Source of the DNA: Actinomycetes bacterium
GTDB lineage: Bacteria > Actinomycetota > Acidimicrobiia > Acidimicrobiales > Acidimicrobiaceae
Length of the DNA: 64,000 bases
Assembly (NCBI GenBank): GCA_021803345.1
Contig: JAJZLS010000052.1
Coordinates: 1 to 64,000 of the forward strand
Direction: 5' to 3'
Shown: piece by piece, positions 16,720 to 24,798 of the stretch
Numbering within the stretch: position 1 is the first letter of the stretch
Layout of the letters: each line of letters starts with the position of its first letter
Notes under the pieces: model-generated
Seen by the model: only the letters and a program-made list of their open reading frames with translations
What the model was told of the DNA's origin: nothing
Database searches by the model: none
Position numbers and translations under genes: made by a program

Positions 16720-17928
16720 GTGATCGTTCGTCGTTCTGCGAATCTCGTATTCCTAATTGGTATTGGACAGCGAGTGTCACAGTCGATGGTAATGCTTCTG
16801 ATTCCTCTATGGGTTCTAAGCAAGCACGGCTCTCCATTTGCTCTCGGAGTGGATGTGGCGGCTGTCTCAGTCGCCCCAATGATACTTGCGATACCCATTG
16901 GTGCAGCCGCTGACAGGCTGGGCAGCAGACGAATTGTATTAGTAGGAGCACTTGCAGCTGGGTTGGCTACGGTTCTCAGTATTTCGGTTGGGAATGTCTG
17001 GCTGTTTGGTTTTTGGCAAATGATAGCTGGACTGGGCCGGTCTGCAACTTGGATTGGCGCTCAAGCGTCGGTTACAAAAGAAAAGGATGAGGGGAATAGT
17101 AAAGCTAGGAGAATAGGTTGGCTAAGCCTGTCTGCACAACTTGGAAATTTTGCCGGGCCCTTCCTAGCTGGGCTTTTGATAGCCCGGATCAGTATTGTGG
17201 CAGCATTTGTAGTAGCTGCAGCGGCGATTGGGGCAATATCTGTTTACGCACTGGCTGAGGAGTCAGAGCCTCAGCTAAAGAGGGACCTGTCTACAGAAAA
17301 TTCAGGCGGATCAGCTTCAGTAACCAAGCATTTCGGACGCGCATTTGGTCTTTTGAAAGTTCCCGCTTTTCGGCTAGTGATACTCGGCTCCATGGTGCGA
17401 TTAGTACTAATTGCGGTGAGAAACTCTTTTTATGTTGTTTTTCTCCATAATCTGGGATGGAATCCTCTTGAGATAGGCACGGTGCTATCTTTGGGATCAG
17501 CGGCAAGCGCAGGTGCGGCTGCAATGACTGGTGCTTTGCACAGTCGCTTTGATACTCCAAAATTATTTTATATAAGCATGTTTGCAATGGCGATTTCATT
17601 TTCGTTCGTACCGTTATTTTCGTCGTTTTTGCTTCAAACAGTCTCCATGGTTGTATTTGGAATCGGAAATGGACTTGCTCAGACATCTCTAATAAGCCTT
17701 TTGGCTAAGGCAACTCCGAGGCAAGATCAGGGTTTGGCAGTCGGATTGCGCACCTCGGTCAACCGGGCAGTCCAGGTGTCAACACCGTTGATAGTCGGAA
17801 GTCTGGTTACCTTTGTCGTTTTACCGACGCTGCTATTTTCTCTGGGAGTTCTATGTGTTGTGAGCCTGATCGGGTCTGCCTGGTTTTTCAAAGGGATTTC
17901 GAATCCAGGCTCTGAGATTGTCAACTGA
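16720..17928 (+). CDS. Major facilitator superfamily transporter
   Basis: A 402-residue protein with about twelve hydrophobic segments in two halves joined by a charged loop (about 185-210). The MFS motif between helices 2 and 3 is present as GAAADRLGSRRIVLVGALAA (about 61-80), and the motif linking helices 10-11 region is seen as LGQTS/LAKATPRQDQGLAVGLR. The GTG start is preceded by AAGGGGG. Substrate is unknown; general architecture resembles drug or metabolite efflux carriers. It stands alone with no regulator adjoining, though a GntR-controlled operon begins about 240 bases later. Confidence 0.85.
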   Translation: MIVRRSANLVFLIGIGQRVSQSMVMLLIPLWVLSKHGSPFALGVDVAAVSVAPMILAIPIGAAADRLGSRRIVLVGALAAGLATVLSISVGNVWLFGFWQMIAGLGRSATWIGAQASVTKEKDEGNSKARRIGWLSLSAQLGNFAGPFLAGLLIARISIVAAFVVAAAAIGAISVYALAEESEPQLKRDLSTENSGGSASVTKHFGRAFGLLKVPAFRLVILGSMVRLVLIAVRNSFYVVFLHNLGWNPLEIGTVLSLGSAASAGAAAMTGALHSRFDTPKLFYISMFAMAISFSFVPLFSSFLLQTVSMVVFGIGNGLAQTSLISLLAKATPRQDQGLAVGLRTSVNRAVQVSTPLIVGSLVTFVVLPTLLFSLGVLCVVSLIGSAWFFKGISNPGSEIVN

Positions 17929-18135
17929 TCGTGTTCTGGCCGGCCGGTTAGACGACTCAAAACATGTTTGTCCGACTAAACCAGTTTGCCTCATGGCTTT
18001 GATAGTTGTCATGTATTTGAATTAGATTTGTTGTGTGGCCAACCGTCGACAATTTTGAAAGTTTATCGCCTCAGCAGGCGTACGAATTTTGCCTAGCAAA
18101 ATTCAATTTGGTAAAAATTTGAAGAGAATGCTCGA

Positions 18136-18167
18136 ATAAGTACAATTGTCTGTACAATTGTACTTAT
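18136..18167. promoter_or_regulatory. Long palindrome overlapping the tauE-like start codon (probable operator)
   Basis: AAGTACAATTGT (18138-18149), spacer CTGT, ACAATTGTACTT (18154-18165) is a perfect 12-bp inverted repeat; two more pairs (AT at 18136-18137, AT at 18166-18167) extend it into the ATG at 18166. Each arm also contains the self-complementary ACAATTGT. A TTGAAG (18119-18124) with TACAAT (18141-18146), 16 bases apart, could be the promoter it covers. The GntR-type regulator of the same operon is the obvious candidate ligand. Confidence 0.7.
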
Positions 18168-19002
18168 GACGCCGCTTGATTTTGTTATCGCTATGGGACT
18201 TATATCGGTAGTGGCTGGCATATTGGGTTCACTTGTTGGATTGGGTGGAGGAATTATTATTGTTCCCGTACTCACACTCCTGTTCCACGTAGACATCCGC
18301 CTTGCTATTGGAGCAAGCATCATCTCAGTTATTGCCACTTCCAGCGGAGCTGCTGCGGCTTATGTCAGAGACAAGATGACCAATCTTCGGGCTGGAATGT
18401 TCCTTGAGGTGGCTACCACAACCGGAGCTGTGACGGGTGCATATCTAACTACAATATTGCCAGCACGATTTCTTTTCATATTGTTTGGAGTGGTGCTGGC
18501 CTATTCGGCACTGGCCACATTCCAGCGGCGTAAGGCCGCACAACCTTTGCTGGTGTCGAACGACAGAATTGCCAATGTCTTGGAGCTTCACGGCGAGTAT
18601 TATGACGAGGCCGAGAAGGAGACCATCGTTTACAAAGTGACCGGTACAAAACTTGGTCTTTTCATGATGTATATAGCTGGTCTGGTGAGTGCGCTTCTGG
18701 GAATTGGCTCTGGAGCGTTAAAGGTTCCGGCAATGGATTTGGCGATGCACCTTCCAATGAAGGTATCGACGGCAACCAGCAATTTCATGATCGGTGTCAC
18801 CGCAGCCGCAAGCGCGGGAGTTTACTTTGCCAGGGGACAGATTGATCCCATAATTGCCGCTCCAGTGGCAATTGGAATTCTTGTAGGAGCCACTTTGGGG
18901 TCCAAGGTGCTTGGCAAAATTACCAGCAAAACAGTGAGATTAGTATTTGTGGTGGTTTTAGTAGCTATATCATTCGAAATGTTACAAAGGGGGCTGTTCT
19001 AG
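18166..19002 (+). CDS. TauE/SafE-family anion (sulfite/organosulfonate) exporter
   Basis: A 278-residue membrane protein with the TauE/SafE duplication: GILGSLVGLGGGIIIVPVLT (about 19-38) and the matching second-half segment GLVSALLGIGSGALKVPAMD (about 173-192), about eight helices in all. Known members export sulfite, sulfoacetate or related anions; the substrate here is unknown. The ATG forms the edge of a 32-base palindrome and lacks a Shine-Dalgarno sequence, so translation may be leaderless or start at the internal ATG at 18193. Its stop overlaps the GTG of the DUF1634 gene, a partner commonly found beside TauE proteins. Confidence 0.88.
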   Translation: MTPLDFVIAMGLISVVAGILGSLVGLGGGIIIVPVLTLLFHVDIRLAIGASIISVIATSSGAAAAYVRDKMTNLRAGMFLEVATTTGAVTGAYLTTILPARFLFILFGVVLAYSALATFQRRKAAQPLLVSNDRIANVLELHGEYYDEAEKETIVYKVTGTKLGLFMMYIAGLVSALLGIGSGALKVPAMDLAMHLPMKVSTATSNFMIGVTAAASAGVYFARGQIDPIIAAPVAIGILVGATLGSKVLGKITSKTVRLVFVVVLVAISFEMLQRGLF

Positions 19003-19442
19003 TGCGTCTTACCAGACAACGTCCAGCTACCGCTGAGGAAGCTGCCCTGCTTGACGAGAAAATCCGTATGACTGAGGTAACTATAAGCTTGGTGCTTCGA
19101 ATAGGTGTTACCCTAAGTGCGCTGATCTTTATATTGGGTCTCGTAATAACGTTTATACACCATCCTTCATTTGCCTCGTTTTCAGGTTCGGTTTCATTTC
19201 ACTCCCTAACCTCTGTCAACTCTTCATTTCCTCACTCATTCTCAGCATTAGAGTCGTCGGTTGCTGCGGGCCGCGGGAGCGGAATAATAGTACTCGGAAC
19301 CATGCTATTAATTCTGACTCCGATTCTTCGGGTGGCGGTTGCCGTGGTGTCGTTCTCACTCGAGAAAGATCCGGCTATGACACTAGTTACGATCTTTGTA
19401 TTGTTGGTGTTGATACTGTCCTTTATATTGTCTGGTGCATAG
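19002..19442 (+). CDS. DUF1634 membrane protein
   Basis: A 146-residue protein with three predicted helices (about 27-50, 88-112, 122-145) and a loop rich in Ser/Phe. The opening AALLDEKIRMTEVTISLVLR and ILRVAVAVVSFSLEKDPAMT are typical of DUF1634. Family members almost always accompany TauE/SafE exporters and may be accessory subunits; biochemical role unknown. The GTG start overlaps the stop of the TauE-like gene (TAGTG), indicating one operon and coupled translation. Confidence 0.82.
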   Translation: MRLTRQRPATAEEAALLDEKIRMTEVTISLVLRIGVTLSALIFILGLVITFIHHPSFASFSGSVSFHSLTSVNSSFPHSFSALESSVAAGRGSGIIVLGTMLLILTPILRVAVAVVSFSLEKDPAMTLVTIFVLLVLILSFILSGA

Positions 19443-19451
19443 GGTGAAGCC

Positions 19452-20219
19452 GTGATTGATCGAAGCAGTCCTCTACCCCTTTGGGCTCAGATTACAGATG
19501 ATTTACGAAAGAGAACAGGCCGGGGTGAATTCGATGTTCACTTTCCCACAGAAGAAGAACTTGCCCAAAGTTATGGAGTTAGTCGCCAGACGGTGCGTGA
19601 GGCTATCAGACGGCTCGAATCAGATGGTTTAGTGGAACGGCAGCGCGGACGTGGAACGTCAGTAAGGCAGGCAGTCCTAGAGCAACCTCTGAATGCAATT
19701 TACAGTTTGGCCTCCACTGTCAGGGCCGTGGGGCTGAAAGAGCGTAGTACGGTGCTGAGACTGAAAAGGGTAAAATCCCCCGCAGAAGTAGTCCGCCTTC
19801 TGGGGCCAGAGGCTGCCGACTCCATTTATATTGAGAGAATTCGATTTGCAGGGGATGACACTATAGGGTGGGACCGTTCCTGGTTGCCGTGGGGGCGGGC
19901 CTCTCAGCTTTTGGATGCTGATTTAACCCTGGGTGGTATTTATGAAGCTCTGGACCGCCACTGTGGGATCAGGATCACCGGGGGTTGGGAACGAATACAG
20001 CCGGTAATACCCACTTTGACCGACCAGAAGAACCTCAAGATTACTAAGCAAGTCGGCATCTTCGACATAAATAGATTAGCAATGTCAGGATCGGATCCGA
20101 TTGAATGGCGCAAGAGTCGAATACGAGGCGATAGGTACTGCCTGCTTGCTCAGTGGCCGAAGAGTTCACTAGATAGCGTTGCTTCGCAGGATAGTCTTCC
20201 AATTGACAACGAAGTTTAG
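19452..20219 (+). CDS. GntR/HutC-type transcriptional regulator
   Basis: A 255-residue regulator. The N-terminal winged helix (about 1-75) starts LPLWAQITDDLRKRTGRGEF and holds PTEEELAQSYGVSRQTVREA and the wing VERQRGRGTSV; a UTRA-type effector domain (about 85-240) follows, with the typical ERIRFAGDDTIGWDRSWLPW. GTG start, 9 bases after the DUF1634 gene. The adjacent long palindrome before the TauE gene is its likely operator, making it an autoregulator of the exporter operon. The effector is unknown; a sulfur anion would be consistent with the neighbours. Confidence 0.9.
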   Translation: MIDRSSPLPLWAQITDDLRKRTGRGEFDVHFPTEEELAQSYGVSRQTVREAIRRLESDGLVERQRGRGTSVRQAVLEQPLNAIYSLASTVRAVGLKERSTVLRLKRVKSPAEVVRLLGPEAADSIYIERIRFAGDDTIGWDRSWLPWGRASQLLDADLTLGGIYEALDRHCGIRITGGWERIQPVIPTLTDQKNLKITKQVGIFDINRLAMSGSDPIEWRKSRIRGDRYCLLAQWPKSSLDSVASQDSLPIDNEV

Positions 20220-20320
20220 GTCAAAGGTTGTAGGTTGGGCTGACAAGTGAACTAATTTGACCCTTACAGATTGAAGGGTTGGATTGTGGCAGTTTTGAGC
20301 CCATAGTTGGGAGTCTAAAG

Positions 20321-20557
20321 ATGGCAGTACTAAAGTTATTTGCTGGCGCAAGAGAAGCCGCGGGAGAGTCAAGCATAGTTATAGCGGCAGAAACGGTAGG
20401 AGAGTTACTGGATGCTGCAGTGAAAATCTATGGAAAAGATCTCGAAAAGATGATTGGTATTTCCCGTATTTGGCTCAATGGCGAACAAACTGATCCCAGT
20501 CAGGCACTCAAAGATAGCGACGAAGTTGCAATATTGCCGCCAATTTCTGGAGGCTAA
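20321..20557 (+). CDS. MoaD/ThiS-like sulfur carrier protein
   Basis: A 78-residue ubiquitin-fold carrier ending in the essential Gly-Gly (PPISGG). Visible features: KLFAGAREAAGES (about 4-16) and a final DSDEVAILPPISGG. The C-terminal glycine is normally activated as a thiocarboxylate by an E1-like enzyme for molybdopterin, thiamine or amino acid biosynthesis; no moaE, moeB or thi gene adjoins. An upstream start at 20279 would add 14 residues, but the ATG at 20321 matches the family N-terminus. Convergent with sodN across a strong terminator. Confidence 0.85.
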   Translation: MAVLKLFAGAREAAGESSIVIAAETVGELLDAAVKIYGKDLEKMIGISRIWLNGEQTDPSQALKDSDEVAILPPISGG

Positions 20558-20592
20558 TAAGAGAGGGGATTATTTGCCCCTCTCTTATTAGC
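20553..20592. terminator. Bidirectional terminator between moaD-like and sodN
   Basis: GCTAATAAGAGAGGGG (20553-20568), an 8-base loop, then CCCCTCTCTTATTAGC (20577-20592) give a perfect 16-bp stem. The A/T-rich outer arms supply U-rich tails in both directions. It lies between convergent genes and begins inside the stop region of the moaD-like gene. Confidence 0.9.
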
Positions 20593-20613
20593 TAATTATT
20601 CTCGGGATCTGAT

Positions 20614-21030
20614 TTACTTCTTAGTCTCCCAGAAGATTTTGTCAATCTCTGCGATTTGATTGAGCATGTCCTGGGCTACTGTCACATCGTTTGTCTTCTT
20701 TGATTCTCCAGCTGCTTTGGTTGCATTCCAAAAAAGTGTGTGCAGCTGTGGGTACTTCTCCAGATGTGCCGGCTTAAAGTAGTCTGTCCAAAGAACCCAG
20801 AGGTGATGTTTTACCAGATCTGCCCGCTCTTCTTTTATGGTTACTGTCCTTGTCTTAAACACGTCATCGTCGGAGGAGTTGAACTTCTCCATGCATGCTT
20901 TCACCGACTCAGCTTCAATTCGAGCCTGAGCAGGATCATAAACTCCACAAGGTAAATCACAGTGTGCAGAAACTTCTATCGGTTGTGAGATAACTTCTAA
21001 GGCATCGATAACCTTCGCAAGTAGCTTCAT
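20614..21030 (-). CDS. sodN: Nickel superoxide dismutase precursor (SodN)
   Basis: A 138-residue precursor. The nickel hook HCDLPCGVYDP begins at residue 23: after removal of the 22-residue leader (MKLLAKVIDALEVISQPIEV-SA) the new N-terminal His with Cys2 and Cys6 ligates nickel. The remainder is the four-helix bundle with KHHLWVLWTDYFKPAHLEKY. Mature length (about 116) matches the family. NiSOD converts superoxide to oxygen and peroxide in the cytosol. The matching protease gene sodX lies divergently 135 bases upstream, the standard pairing. Confidence 0.97.
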   Translation of the reverse strand: MKLLAKVIDALEVISQPIEVSAHCDLPCGVYDPAQARIEAESVKACMEKFNSSDDDVFKTRTVTIKEERADLVKHHLWVLWTDYFKPAHLEKYPQLHTLFWNATKAAGESKKTNDVTVAQDMLNQIAEIDKIFWETKK

Positions 21031-21165
21031 TGTGGCTCTCCTTTTGTATTACCAATGACGATAAATGCCCTATAGACGGCAATAACAGACACTAGTCTGT
21101 AATCCGGTTAAAGCCAAAGCAATATTTAATTCACGTCATGCTTTCAATCTAGGAATTATAGCCCA

Positions 21166-21483
21166 TTGTTTTTTCTTGCTGTAGTCAACGGATCATCCAT
21201 GGAGCCAACGCTGAGTGATGGAGACAAACTTCTGGTGTTGCGGGCGAGGAAGCTCTCTGAGCGGCTACTGAACAAAGTAGTGGTGGTTAAAGATCCCCGG
21301 GACAATGGGATAGTTATGATAAAGCGGGTTATTGAGCTAGACCAGGATTCCTTCGCTGTGATGGGAGACAATCCTTCCGAATCCACTGATTCACGGACGC
21401 TAGGCAGGTTCCCTGCTCATTTAATGCTCGGTGTTGCAATTTACAGGTATTTTCCTCTAAGCCGGTCTGGAAGATTGAATTAA
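21166..21483 (+). CDS. sodX: NiSOD maturation protease (SodX), signal-peptidase-like
   Basis: A 105-residue S26-type peptidase without a clear transmembrane anchor beyond a short hydrophobic start. The catalytic Ser is in NGSSMEPTLSDGDKLLV (about residues 9-25) and the Lys in GIVMIKRVIEL; the C-terminal box GDNPSESTDSRTLG is intact. In actinobacteria and cyanobacteria this protease trims the SodN leader. The start is an in-frame TTG at 21166; no in-frame ATG precedes the SMEP motif except the one within it, so TTG is the best choice. Divergent from sodN. Confidence 0.9.
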   Translation: MFFLAVVNGSSMEPTLSDGDKLLVLRARKLSERLLNKVVVVKDPRDNGIVMIKRVIELDQDSFAVMGDNPSESTDSRTLGRFPAHLMLGVAIYRYFPLSRSGRLN

Positions 21484-21536
21484 AGTTAGCATAAGGTTGT
21501 GGTGCAACTCTATGGCAAATGATCTACGCTGGCAGT

Positions 21537-22067
21537 ATGGATCTCACGAGACTTGCTGAAGTTATCGATCCTGAGTTCATGTCCGATTACCAGAGTTGGT
21601 CGCTTGATGAACTCAGAATCAAAAGGAAAGAGGCAGAGCAGGTTGAAGCTGCCATTTCCTATGCTCGGCGTATCATTCAGGGTCGAATTGACATCTTCGA
21701 AAAGTATTTGAACGGTGAGCTTGGGTTGCAGACACCGGAGACACTTTCTGTTGCTTCGGAGGCGATTGCGGATCACGTGATTGCGTCGAATTCAAGGATC
21801 ATGCATAACGATATTTCTGCTGACTATCTTTTGCCCGCTCCCTCTGATATTTCCAAATTTACGGGGATCGACCTGGAAAAGATTCCGGTAGAAGTATCCG
21901 ATTTGAAGCTTTTACTGCCTGAATATATAAGGGTTGAAAAAATGTTGTCAAACTATCGACGCCAGCTGCACCGTGTCATTGACGAACTTAGAACCCAGTT
22001 AGTCCTGCGCTATCAAAGTGGCGAAATTAATGTGGATTCGATACTCTCCTCGACGGAAGAGGGATAG
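21537..22067 (+). CDS. RsiG-like c-di-GMP-binding anti-sigma-type protein
   Basis: A 176-residue helical protein. Residues 37-52 match E(X)3S(X)2R(X)3Q(X)3D exactly (E37, S41, R44, Q48, D52), the cyclic di-GMP motif of the actinobacterial RsiG family (anti-sigma factor for WhiG in Streptomyces). A second copy at 134-149 reads E134, S138, R141, H145, D149: the Gln is His. In Streptomyces RsiG both helices carry the motif and pair in an antiparallel coiled coil. The region between (60-128) is less ordered. An in-frame ATG at 21519 would add six residues; the chosen start fits the usual opening (DLTRLAEVIDPEF). No WhiG-type sigma gene is in the window. Confidence 0.85.
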   Translation: MDLTRLAEVIDPEFMSDYQSWSLDELRIKRKEAEQVEAAISYARRIIQGRIDIFEKYLNGELGLQTPETLSVASEAIADHVIASNSRIMHNDISADYLLPAPSDISKFTGIDLEKIPVEVSDLKLLLPEYIRVEKMLSNYRRQLHRVIDELRTQLVLRYQSGEINVDSILSSTEEG

Positions 22068-22314
22068 GGACAAACGGAAGATCTTTAGCTGGCAATATTG
22101 GTTATGTCGCAAGTATTTTAAAAGGCCAATTGGCATTTGAGAAGTATGATTGGATGAAAGGCTTTTGCAACTGTTCATCGCGATCCGGGTTTAGTGTCGG
22201 TATGCAGTAATGTCTAAGTTTGTATAACAATTCAACTTTTGAAAAGTTTTATGAAATTTTAACACCAAGCCGTTTGTTAGCCCTAATGGCAATAAGGACC
22301 TGAAAGCGATATAG

Positions 22315-23559
22315 ATGCAGCGATTAGCAATAATTTCTTATCACACTTCGCCACTGGTTCAACCTGGCGTTGGCGACGGTGGAGGGATGAATGTTTACGT
22401 CCGGCAGCTTTCGAGTGCGCTGGCTAGGCTTGGGATTAAATGCGACGTCTATACCAGGGCATATTCCACCGACTTGCCGGCATCATTCGAAATTGAACCG
22501 GGTTGTTCGGTGCATCATATCCCGGCCGGACCACTTGATGACATCCCAAAATCAGAACTACTCAAATATCTCGATGAGTTCACTTCTAATCTGCTAACGC
22601 GTCTCCGTGTCGATCAAGATCTTTTACCTGATGCCATTCACGCCAATTATTGGTTATCTGGAGTTGTTGGACATACCCTGAAACACCAGCTTGAGATACC
22701 TTTGATCACGACATTTCATACTCTAGAAATGATTAAGGCCAAGGATCGCGCAGTACCGGACGATGACATATCTGAAGATCTCCGCATCTCTGAAGAGATT
22801 AAAATCATGAATTGTTCAGATGTTGTTCTTGCTTCGTGTGATGTTGAAGCTGACGAGATTTCCAGCTTATATCAAGTGGACCGTTCCAGAATTTCCGTGA
22901 TTCCACTTGGAGTTGACCATGCTTTTTTTAGTCCAGGAAATCGAGATATGGCAAGAAGGGCTACGGGTTTGCCAATTAGTGGTCGGATGATGCTTTTTGT
23001 TGGAAGGATCCAGCCTCTTAAAGGTGCGGATATAGCAACAGAGGCTTTTATTTCCATAGCAGAACGGTTTCCCGATCTTTTCCTGGTGATGGTTGGCGGC
23101 CCGTCGGGGCCAAAAGGTCAAGAGGTTATGGATCAGATTTGGCGAAAAGTAAACAGTGCCGGACTTTCGGACCGGGTTTATTTCGTGGCCCCTCAACGAC
23201 ACGAGATTCTATCCAGCTACTACCGGGCGGCGGATGTTAGCATTGTCCCCTCCAGGACCGAGTCGTTTGGGCTGGTGGCACTTGAGGCTGCAGCTTGTGG
23301 AGTCCCGGTGGTGGCTTCTGCTGTAGGAGGTCTGAAGACCCTCGTTCAACATGGATCAAGCGGTTATTTGGTTAGTAATAGAACTTATTTAGAATTCGGT
23401 AAGTTCACCATTCGGGTTCTCGAGAATGCGGCACTGGCGAAGTCGCTTCAGAAGGAGGCGCAGTCTTTATCATCGCGTTACACCTGGAGAGATGCGGCGA
23501 TCAGACTACGTGTGGTATTACTGGACCTTACTGCGCGTGAGTTAGTCGAGTGCATTTGA
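22315..23559 (+). CDS. mshA: MshA-type glycosyltransferase (GT4), mycothiol pathway
   Basis: A 414-residue GT-B fold glycosyltransferase. N-terminal: IISYHTSPLVQPGVGDGGGM (about 5-24) and NVYVRQLSSALARLG; C-terminal donor site with MLFVGRIQPLKGADI, then SRTESFGLVALEAAACGVPV, the E-x7-E retaining motif. The GDGGGMNVYVR signature is typical of D-inositol-3-phosphate glycosyltransferase MshA, which starts mycothiol biosynthesis from UDP-GlcNAc. No other msh gene is present, so a related GT4 activity is possible. The gene stands alone before proC. Confidence 0.85.
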   Translation: MQRLAIISYHTSPLVQPGVGDGGGMNVYVRQLSSALARLGIKCDVYTRAYSTDLPASFEIEPGCSVHHIPAGPLDDIPKSELLKYLDEFTSNLLTRLRVDQDLLPDAIHANYWLSGVVGHTLKHQLEIPLITTFHTLEMIKAKDRAVPDDDISEDLRISEEIKIMNCSDVVLASCDVEADEISSLYQVDRSRISVIPLGVDHAFFSPGNRDMARRATGLPISGRMMLFVGRIQPLKGADIATEAFISIAERFPDLFLVMVGGPSGPKGQEVMDQIWRKVNSAGLSDRVYFVAPQRHEILSSYYRAADVSIVPSRTESFGLVALEAAACGVPVVASAVGGLKTLVQHGSSGYLVSNRTYLEFGKFTIRVLENAALAKSLQKEAQSLSSRYTWRDAAIRLRVVLLDLTARELVECI

Positions 23560-23663
23560 AACCAGTGAGTTTTGACACTGATTGTGGTCTTTATGCCAGT
23601 CGGTTACGCGGAGCAATAATCTGACTTATTAAATTCCAGGATAAAGAAAAATTTAAATTTCTC

Positions 23664-23693
23664 TTGACGTGACAACTACCGAGCGCCTAATTT
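23664..23693 (+). promoter_or_regulatory. Candidate promoter upstream of proC
   Basis: TTGACG (23664-23669) and TAATTT (23688-23693) with an 18-base spacer resemble a sigma-70 promoter, about 150 bases before the proC GTG. Weak -10; listed as tentative. Confidence 0.3.
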
Positions 23694-23840
23694 TTATCTT
23701 GGTTGGTTCTGGGTTACGTCTAGAAAATTCGGGTCGGGGAAGCAGAACATCTAGAGTCCCAGAGCCAATCTCATCAAATCCAAAACCATTCCCTCAAAGT
23801 TGGCTGCGACAATTCAGTCCCTGCTAGTACTATTATTGTT

Positions 23841-24641
23841 GTGCTTGAACTAATGATTATCGGTGGGGGGAAGATGGGCCAGGCCTTGGCCCGTGGCTTT
23901 TTGTCCTCTGGTGCAGTCGAACCTGGCTCAATGGCAATAGTTGAGGTGTCAGAATCTGCCAAGGATGAGTTATCCAGACTTTTTCCGCAAAGTCGCATTC
24001 TGTCTGCTCCGGAACCTGCAAGTTCAACAATTTTGGCGGTAAAGCCTGGGGACGTAGAGGCTTCCATATCTCAACTGCCGGACGAATCCAAGCAGCGAGT
24101 ACTATCCATAGCTGCCGGGGTGTCGACTGCAGCTCTAGAAGTATGGTTGGGCGGTAAAGTTCCGGTCATCCGGGCTATGCCAAACACTCCTGCCATGTTG
24201 GGGGTGGGGATGACTGCACTGTGTTCGGGAAGATTTTGTGCGGACTCCGATCTTGAGTGGGCCGAAAGACTAATGAGTGGTGTCGGTAAGGTGGTCGTAG
24301 TCAAAGAGGCTCTGTTTGACGCTGTTACCGCCGTATCTGGCTCTGGTCCAGCCTATGTATTCCTAGTGGCTGAAGCCATGATTGATGCGGCGATCAGTGA
24401 AGGGTTATCTTTGGATCTTGCTAGTCAGCTGGTGACACAGACGATTTATGGCTCTGCTTCGATGTTGATCGGAAATGAATCGCCGACGGAGCTTCGTCAT
24501 GACGTCACCTCACCCGGTGGCACAACCGCTAAGGGGATTAGTGCTCTTGAAGAGCAGGCATTTCGAGCTGCTTTTGTTCAGGCCATTTCCGCAGCCAGCA
24601 AGAGATCGAAGGAAATCGCTGCTGAACTTTTCAAACACTAG
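23841..24641 (+). CDS. proC: Pyrroline-5-carboxylate reductase
   Basis: A 266-residue NAD(P)-dependent enzyme for the last step of proline synthesis. N-terminal Rossmann motif IIGGGKMGQALARGFL (about 6-21); IRAMPNTPAMLGVGMTAL (about 112-129); the C-terminal P5CR signature with AVSGSGPAYVFLVAEAMIDA (about 165-184) and LRHDVTSPGGTTAKGISALE (about 220-239). The longest start is GTG at 23841; ATG at 23853 would shorten it by four residues, before the glycine-rich loop. Neither has a strong ribosome site. Confidence 0.96.
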   Translation: MLELMIIGGGKMGQALARGFLSSGAVEPGSMAIVEVSESAKDELSRLFPQSRILSAPEPASSTILAVKPGDVEASISQLPDESKQRVLSIAAGVSTAALEVWLGGKVPVIRAMPNTPAMLGVGMTALCSGRFCADSDLEWAERLMSGVGKVVVVKEALFDAVTAVSGSGPAYVFLVAEAMIDAAISEGLSLDLASQLVTQTIYGSASMLIGNESPTELRHDVTSPGGTTAKGISALEEQAFRAAFVQAISAASKRSKEIAAELFKH

Positions 24642-24798
24642 GTGAGTGTTTGTCGATACGATCCAGAGGCTTCAGGGATTATTTTCACTTCAGGTGAAAC
24701 AATTTGTTTAGAAATGAAGAGGCAGATTGGGTAGATTGTGAATCCCGGGCATGGCTGACCAAATGTAGACTGGAGAGATTCTTAGCGCTAAAGAAAAG

